Made by a program: the position numbers and the translations under genes. 64,000 bases of DNA from Corinectria fuckeliana (taxonomy: Eukaryota; Ascomycota; Sordariomycetes; Hypocreales; Nectriaceae). Location: NCBI GenBank assembly GCA_019137255.1, contig WPDH01000245.1, positions 186,001 to 250,000 on the forward strand, read 5' to 3'. Position 1 is the first letter of the stretch; each line of letters starts with the position of its first letter. Positions 58,735 to 64,000 of the stretch are shown here, piece after piece. The notes beneath the pieces were generated by a model. The model was not told the origin of the DNA. It saw only the letters and a program-made list of their open reading frames with translations, and made no database searches.

Positions 58735-59606
58735 ATGAAGCTGCACTACATCGGTGTATGCGCCTCCCCCGTGCCCCTCACCGACCTGACCCCGACGCTT
58801 TGGCTAAAGACTCTTTCTTGCTGGATTAGATCATTCGCAACGAGGCCAAGCCCGCCCACGAGATTTGCGCCGAGAAGGAGCTGAGCTCATACTCGCGATT
58901 CACCCGCAACAAGTCCGCCTTTCCCCTAATCTCGTCCCTTAACCGCCGTTGCTGACCAGGGCGACCTTTGCCGCTCTAGCTATGGCGAGTTCATGACCCT
59001 CTTCGCCAAGACGGTTGCCGAGCGCACCCGTCCCGGCCAGCGACAGGACGTCGAGGAACAAGGTACTGCGCCGTTCCCCCCATCCTCGCTGTCGATGTAG
59101 CGCGTCCGGAAGCTCACACCAAACTCTCCCAGACTACACGTTCCATGCCTACGGCCGCACCGAGGGCGTCTGCGGCATCATAATGTCGGACCACCAGTAC
59201 CCGGCGCTCGTTGCTCACCAGCTCCTCAGCAAGATCGTCGACGAGTTCCTTGCCAGCAACCCGCGCTCCTCGTGGGCAACCGGCACGCCCGTCATCGTGA
59301 TGCCTCAGCTCAGGGAATACCTCACCAAGTACCAGGACCCTGCGCAGGCCGACAGCATCCTCAAGATCCAGAAGGAGCTCGACGAGACCAAGATTGTCCT
59401 CCACAAGACCATCGAGAGCGTGCTGCAGCGTGGCGAGAAGATTGACGACTTGGTGGCCAAGAGCGACGGCCTGAGCAACCAGAGCAAGATGTTCTACCGT
59501 ACGTACGCCCCTTGCCGAAACATGTGGTGGGGAACCCCCGAACTAACTCCTAACTCCGCCCGCAGAGCAAGCCAAGAAGCAGAACTCGTGCTGTATTTTG
59601 ATGTAA
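58735..59606 (+). CDS. YKT6: SNARE protein Ykt6
   Basis: Five exons: 58735-58755, 58830-58912, 58980-59062, 59133-59498 and 59566-59606, giving 197 aa, the usual Ykt6 length. The longin domain opens MKLHYIGIIRNEAKPAHEI and continues SRFTRNNYGEFMTLFAK and EEQDYTFHAYG, two of these built across introns. The SNARE motif runs from ILKIQKELDETKIVLHKTIE to DDLVAKSDGLSNQSKMF. The end QNSCCILM gives the palmitoylation/farnesylation pair (CCxxx box) by which Ykt6 attaches to membranes without a transmembrane helix. Ykt6 acts in ER-Golgi, vacuole and autophagosome fusion. The second intron uses the unusual donor GTCCGC (58913) but is the only choice that restores RNNYGEF in frame. The first exon has only seven codons. 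Confidence 0.93.
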
Positions 59607-60320
59607 TGGAGCATTTCGTTTCGGCGTTGGGACGCGGCTTCGTTTCAGCATATAAGGAATGTCGGGTTATTGAGATTGGTTTATTCGCGAGGGCGCAGAC
59701 ACTTCCAACCGTTTTGTTCAGCCATTCGTTTGCGGGCCATGTCGTTGCAGTCGACAGCTTAGACTCATTTGGGGGATTGAGGTAGCTTATCCATGTCACG
59801 TACACGTGGAGATGGGTTGAGAGATGGAAGGTATCACTTAATGAATGATGTGGCCTTTTTTATTCCAAATGATGAAGATGAAGATGAAGATGAAGATGAA
59901 GATGAAGATGAAGATGAAGATGGATATGGATATGATGACGATTCCAGTATGCGTGAAACCTCCTTTTCTGAACCAGCGGCCTACTCCAGGGCAGTTCCCA
60001 TCCCGTTTCTGCTCCTGCGCCGTGCTGTATGACCCGTGGTATCCCTTTCCTTGCAGCAAGGCTTGCTTGTAGTCTTTGTATGAAAACGACAAAGAAAAAA
60101 AAAGTTATGTGGAGGTAAGTGTCATCTACCCTCCAACGAATACGGAGACACTCAGCCAGTGAGATCTCCGCTCGTTGCTGCTTTGCCAAGCATGGATGCA
60201 AATGGGGTATGAGTGAAGAAGAATCGGGTACGCGAAAAGAAACCACCCGTCCCTGTGCCAGTCGCCGTTCTATATATGCGCCCCCTAAGCCGCCTCCGGT
60301 GTTATCTTATGCTTCTGCCT
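59607..60320. other. Convergent intergenic region with GATGAA repeat
   Basis: Lies between the YKT6 stop and the stop of the disordered-protein gene. Besides the microsatellite at 59871-59921 I see no feature. Confidence 0.5.
59871..59921. repeat. GATGAA hexanucleotide microsatellite
   Basis: About eight uninterrupted copies of GATGAA, seen directly, in the presumed YKT6 3' region. Confidence 0.9.
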
Positions 60321-60588
60321 TCAGGGCTCCCCCTCGAGGATGACCCTTGAGCTCTTGCGGTGCGTCTGAAACGCATTGATATCCTCGGGACGTACCAGCC
60401 GCGGCGTAGCCGTCTTCGTCTCGGCTAGTCGCTCGTTTTTGCCGAGCCCCGTGCCGTCGGTCGGGCGCCGCAGGCTCGGATTGCTCTTGAGCGGGTGCAG
60501 CATCTTGCGCTGCTGGTGCGAGACGCTGATCTGTCGCGCGATGGAGATCTCGACGGCGTTGCGCAACGCCTCTTCAGGGTCCACCTCG

Positions 60589-60623
<35 letters not shown>

Positions 60624-62378
60624 CGTGATGACGGTGATGACCTCGGGGGACGGTGCGGACGAGGATGGACTGCGCTTCCGCGTTATCGTGGGGCTGACGC
60701 TAGACGTCGTCGAGCCGGGCGGCGAGACCATTTGCCACTTCGGCTCGGCGGGCGCGGGCCGGATCTTGTCGACGAGGTGGACATCTACCTCATCCGCCTC
60801 GTCCACCCCGTCCTCGTCGTCGGTGTTCTCGGGCGAATCGAGGATCAGGCTGGACGTGTCGGGCGTAAAGGGGGAAGGCTGCCTGCGGCGGGCCTGCGCC
60901 TGGACTTCGAGGGTCGCGGGTGAGGGCGTCCTGCTAGGATGGAGGCTGGACGGCTCGGGCTTGGATGCGACGGCGCGTTTTGGTTGTTTGCTGAACTTGG
61001 AGACTAGTTTGGGAGAATCGACGGGTGCTGCTGCTGCTGGTTTCTTGTCGCGTTGAGGATCCTGGGCGGGCGCCGGCTGGAAAACCCTGGGTTGGAGTGT
61101 CTCCCCTGCGTTTTCTTCCCTGCGTGGTTGCGGCTCAACGTCAAATCTGGCCACCACGGGGGAGTGCAACATGGCGGGTGAGGTGTTTGAGCGGCCCCTG
61201 GGAGAAGGTTGGGCCGGGCTGGCCTTCGGCAGGCCAGGGAACAGAGAGAAGGTGGGCGTGTCCTTGGGTTGAGGTGAAGTCGCTCGTCGTGGCCGGGCAA
61301 GTTCCTCTTCGCCATTCTGGGCCATCTCGTCGTTGATCGTCTTCAGTCGATCGAGCGTCGCCTGCCGTCGAGCGAGGAGCGACGACGAAGTGGTTTCCGT
61401 CCCTAGGACGCCGCCAAACATGACGCTGTATCGCTCCATCTTGATGTTGGGGATCTCGACGTCTAGCAGCGGCCCGAGTAGGTGAGGCATCGGCGGAGGA
61501 CTCCGGGGGGCCGGCAAAGATGGCATAGACGGCATAGGCTCTGCTTTCTCGGCCGCCTTTCGCGCTCTCGAGTCTCCTCGCAGAGCTCTTAGCGATACCT
61601 TGCGGCCTAGACCACCAGACTTGGCTTCCTTCGCTGGCTTCGTCTCCTTGGTAGGCGTTTCCTTGATGGGCTTCAGCTCAGGAACGGGGTCTCTCGATTC
61701 GACCCGCTCCACCGCGCTGGGATCCGTCTGGGAGCGGATGACGATGGGTTTGTGCTTGGCAGTCTTCTTTGAGGCGTCCTGATGGGCCGTGCTCTTTGAG
61801 GATGAGCCGGACAGTTGTCCTCTGCCGGTGAGCGAGGTGCTTGATGCGTTAGAGTTGTCCGTCATGGATCGCTGGGGCTCTGCGGGCCGGCTTCGCTTCG
61901 ACGATCTTGATCGGAACAGGCTCCATTTCTTTGCCTTTTGCTGGCCTGCTTGCAGATCCTCGACGGGCTCCGGAAAGTCGGCGGCGGCGGCGGTCATGGC
62001 TCTCCGCGTTCTCCAGGTCGGCGGGCCGGCGTCCGAGCCGGCGGGTCTGGTCGTCGGGCTCCCGAGTGCCATGCCGATGGCGATGACTCCAATCTCGCCC
62101 GTCTCGACCATGGAATCCGGCGTGGCAGTTCGCACCATGGTCACCCGGTGCGGCGATTCTCCCCGAGGACTGGTTTCCGGTGAGGGCAGTCGGCCGCGGA
62201 TCGGGACATGGTATGCCTTGACGTTGCCCCTCCCTGACGAGCTCTTCAAGGCGAGGGTGAGGTCGTCTCTGGACACTCGGTTGTTGAAGTCTGGCTTTTC
62301 AAAGTGGGTTGTTCCAGCTGGTCCCCCGCTGGTTGTAGGCCGTTCTGTCACAGTCTCTGCTCTTGATCTTCGAGGCAT
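60321..62378 (-). CDS. Large disordered protein with poly-proline run, function unknown
   Basis: Single-exon frame of 685 aa on the minus strand. The start is set at 62378 (MPRRSRAETVTERP), since the frame further upstream has no ATG. Nearly the whole protein is rich in Ser, Pro, Arg, Lys and Glu and predicted disordered by eye; there are many SP/TP sites (PSPETSPRGESP) that suggest phosphorylation. A run of eleven prolines lies near the C-terminus (encoded around 60592-60624), followed by the most ordered-looking part, EEALRNAVEISIARQISVSHQQ. No signal peptide or membrane helix. Such proteins are common in Pezizomycotina and I know no function; an adaptor for SH3 or WW domains is possible because of the poly-Pro run. 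Confidence 0.75.
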
Positions 62379-64000
62379 GGTGAAGTTTGGACACGCGCGA
62401 TCACAGCGGGGATACGGGAGGTCGTCGGTAGTAAACGGGGAGGAGTTGAGGGGAGCCACCGGGGCTGGTCTTGGGTTAAGAGTATCGTATAGACCGCCTT
62501 TGACTCCAGATGACAGGGTCTGATACAGTTCGTGGTTCACACTTCACCCGCAGCAAGAACCACAAGGACCAGGGGCCTTCTTCTAGAGCCACGATGAAGA
62601 CACTTTCCCCTCGTCTCACAGGGCGCCTGTACTGCGTATAGTTACCCCCGCCTTCGGTAGGAGCTTATTGCATCGGCCGGCAGACCAAGTTAATCCAAGT
62701 TGAACGGGGTCCAGTGCGGGAAAAATGACCGCAAGAACAGGGACTGGGGTGGAGGTTGACGGAGGATGTGAGCAAGGATAATGGTAAGCCCAGGTGTATG
62801 TAAGAGAAGATTTGGTGGCACACACACAGAGCCGTATTAAGAAATAAGAAGCGTAATGAGAGGCAAGACCGGCTTCCTCTCGCAATCAACAAACAAGGAG
62901 AGCGAATAACTTAAGAGAATAACGTTCCAGAACTTCCTCTCGAAACGGGCGACAAGCGGGGGGGGGGGGGACGAAGGGGAATTTCATCTGTTTTGCAAGA
63001 CTGCACGCGCCGGGGTGTGGGCAGACTCACGGGCCAAGCGACACTCGTCGGATGTTTGAGGTTGATGGGACGGTTCCTCTGAGGCTAGCTAGATCCGAGC
63101 CAGCGCGTGAACGAGCCTTGTTTTGGAGCCAAGAACGACGAGAACTGGGCCTCCTCCGGAAGAGGTTCACGGATGGGGATGAGGAGCCCCGGGGGGGGGG
63201 GGGGACCAACCAGCGGGTCCGAGTCGACGGTGGGCGAGTTAGTTTCGTGTGTCGTCTGGACGCTTTCGAGCACTTTGGCTGACACGCTGATTATTGTATT
63301 GGCAGCTGTACTGGCATGTTCGCTCTGCCGGTTGATGATGACTTTCTCTTTGACGGGTTGATTGGCGTGTGTAACAAGCCACGCTGGCGGCGCTGCTTGA
63401 AGATATGCAAGGACCGCGTCTGCCGGAGATGAGACAACCCGGGGCGGGCGACAGTAGGCGGACTAGACTGGCCATCGTTTCCAGCCATGGCAGTGACAAT
63501 TCGCAGCAGCACTGCGAAGTAATTCCTGCCGTTGACATCACGGCGCCCTCATGCCGTGACGACAAGCGAGGTGGCGTTGCTGGCCGGCTGGCTGGCGTGC
63601 TACTCAGCGGCCTCGCCGGGCAAGCAGATTGCCACGGCAATGCTCCGTACAATCCGAGGCATGGTGGCTCATTAGGAAAGAAAAGAAGTCTCCTGCCGCT
63701 AAGTTAGTTCCCCCCCCAGACGGAACCGGGACCCTTGTCCGTCTCGATGCAACACCAAATCGCAAATCGTCAATCTTCGGGCGTCGCAACGACCGTCAGC
63801 AAGCGGCCTGGTTCATGGATTTGATTCAGGGTCCCCTTCTGTGCTAACGGGTGCGGCTCTCGGGGGGGGGGGGGGGCAATTTCCAAAATTNNGCGGCTCT
63901 CGGGGGGGGGGGGGCAACTTCCAAAACTTCCACGGCAAGCCACATGGAACGTCGTTGTCTCATTTGTTTTGCCTTCATCTCTCTCTCGGAAGCCAATCGC
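62379..64000. other. Gene-less stretch with homopolymers and an assembly join
   Basis: About 1.6 kb upstream of the disordered-protein gene. It contains G-runs at 62957-62969 and 63190-63204, and an NN join at 63891-63892. Plus- and minus-strand frames of 60-137 codons lack domains. A gene continuing beyond the window end cannot be excluded. Confidence 0.45.
63853..63930. other. Assembly join (NN) with duplicated flank
   Basis: The stretch GCGGCTCTC, a G-run of about 15, then CAATTTCCAAAATT (63853-63890) is followed by NN and then repeated as GCGGCTCTC, a G-run of about 13, CAACTTCCAAAACTTCC (63893-63931). This looks like two overlapping contig ends left unmerged because of the G-run. Confidence 0.8.

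Overview
The window looks like nuclear DNA of a filamentous ascomycete (Pezizomycotina, most likely Sordariomycetes). The genes carry short 48-245 nt GT-AG introns with CTAAC/CTGAC-type branch sites, housekeeping proteins are typically fungal (fused pyrimidine CPSase-ATCase, DFG5-type GH76, GPI wall protein, CorA-like membrane protein, Slh1), coding DNA is GC-rich, and one transposon shows RIP-like decay. I cannot name a genus. All exon structures below were read by eye from splice signals, reading frame and family similarity; none is confirmed by transcripts.

Layout. 0-6 kb: DBP7 RNA helicase (+), a small glycine-repeat protein (+), and a six-exon CorA-like membrane protein (+). 6-12 kb: gene-poor; 7,885-11,374 is a complete but dead Mutator-like (MULE) DNA transposon with 82-bp perfect terminal inverted repeats and a 9-bp target duplication around an extremely AT-rich, stop-riddled transposase. 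12-19 kb: a cyclin-domain gene (-), a gene-less stretch with two homopolymer/NN assembly joins, and pyridoxamine-phosphate oxidase (-). 19.8-26.6 kb: the large fused CPSase-ATCase gene (-). 28.4-30 kb: an SS18/SSXT-family putative SWI/SNF subunit (-). 31-36 kb: gene-poor, with three intact tRNA-Arg(ACG) copies, a fourth interrupted by a 57-nt insertion with the marks of a spliceosomal intron, and a 5' tRNA fragment. 36.7-40 kb: HIS5 (+, with a GC-AG intron) converging on a DFG5-like GH76 gene (-). 40-45 kb: gene-poor with one possible decayed coding region. 45-48 kb: GPI-anchored wall protein (+), a fungal MscL-type mechanosensitive channel (-) and an intron-containing tRNA-Ile (+). 50.4-51.4 kb: an unusual Rab-like GTPase (+). 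52-59.6 kb: SLH1/ASCC3 helicase (-), head-to-head with the SNARE YKT6 (+). 60.3-62.4 kb: a large disordered protein (-). The window ends in a gene-less stretch containing an NN join with a duplicated flank.

The genes are not clustered by pathway. They cover ribosome biogenesis and ribosome quality control (DBP7, SLH1), primary metabolism (CPSase-ATCase, HIS5, PDX3), wall building (GH76, GPI protein), trafficking (YKT6, Rab-like GTPase), membrane transport (CorA-like, MscL) and regulation (cyclin, SSXT). No biosynthetic cluster, CRISPR array or defence island was seen. The most unusual items are the intron-like insertion in a tRNA gene, the MULE whose ends look unmutated while its body is destroyed, and the Rab-like protein with an insertion next to its guanine-recognition motif.
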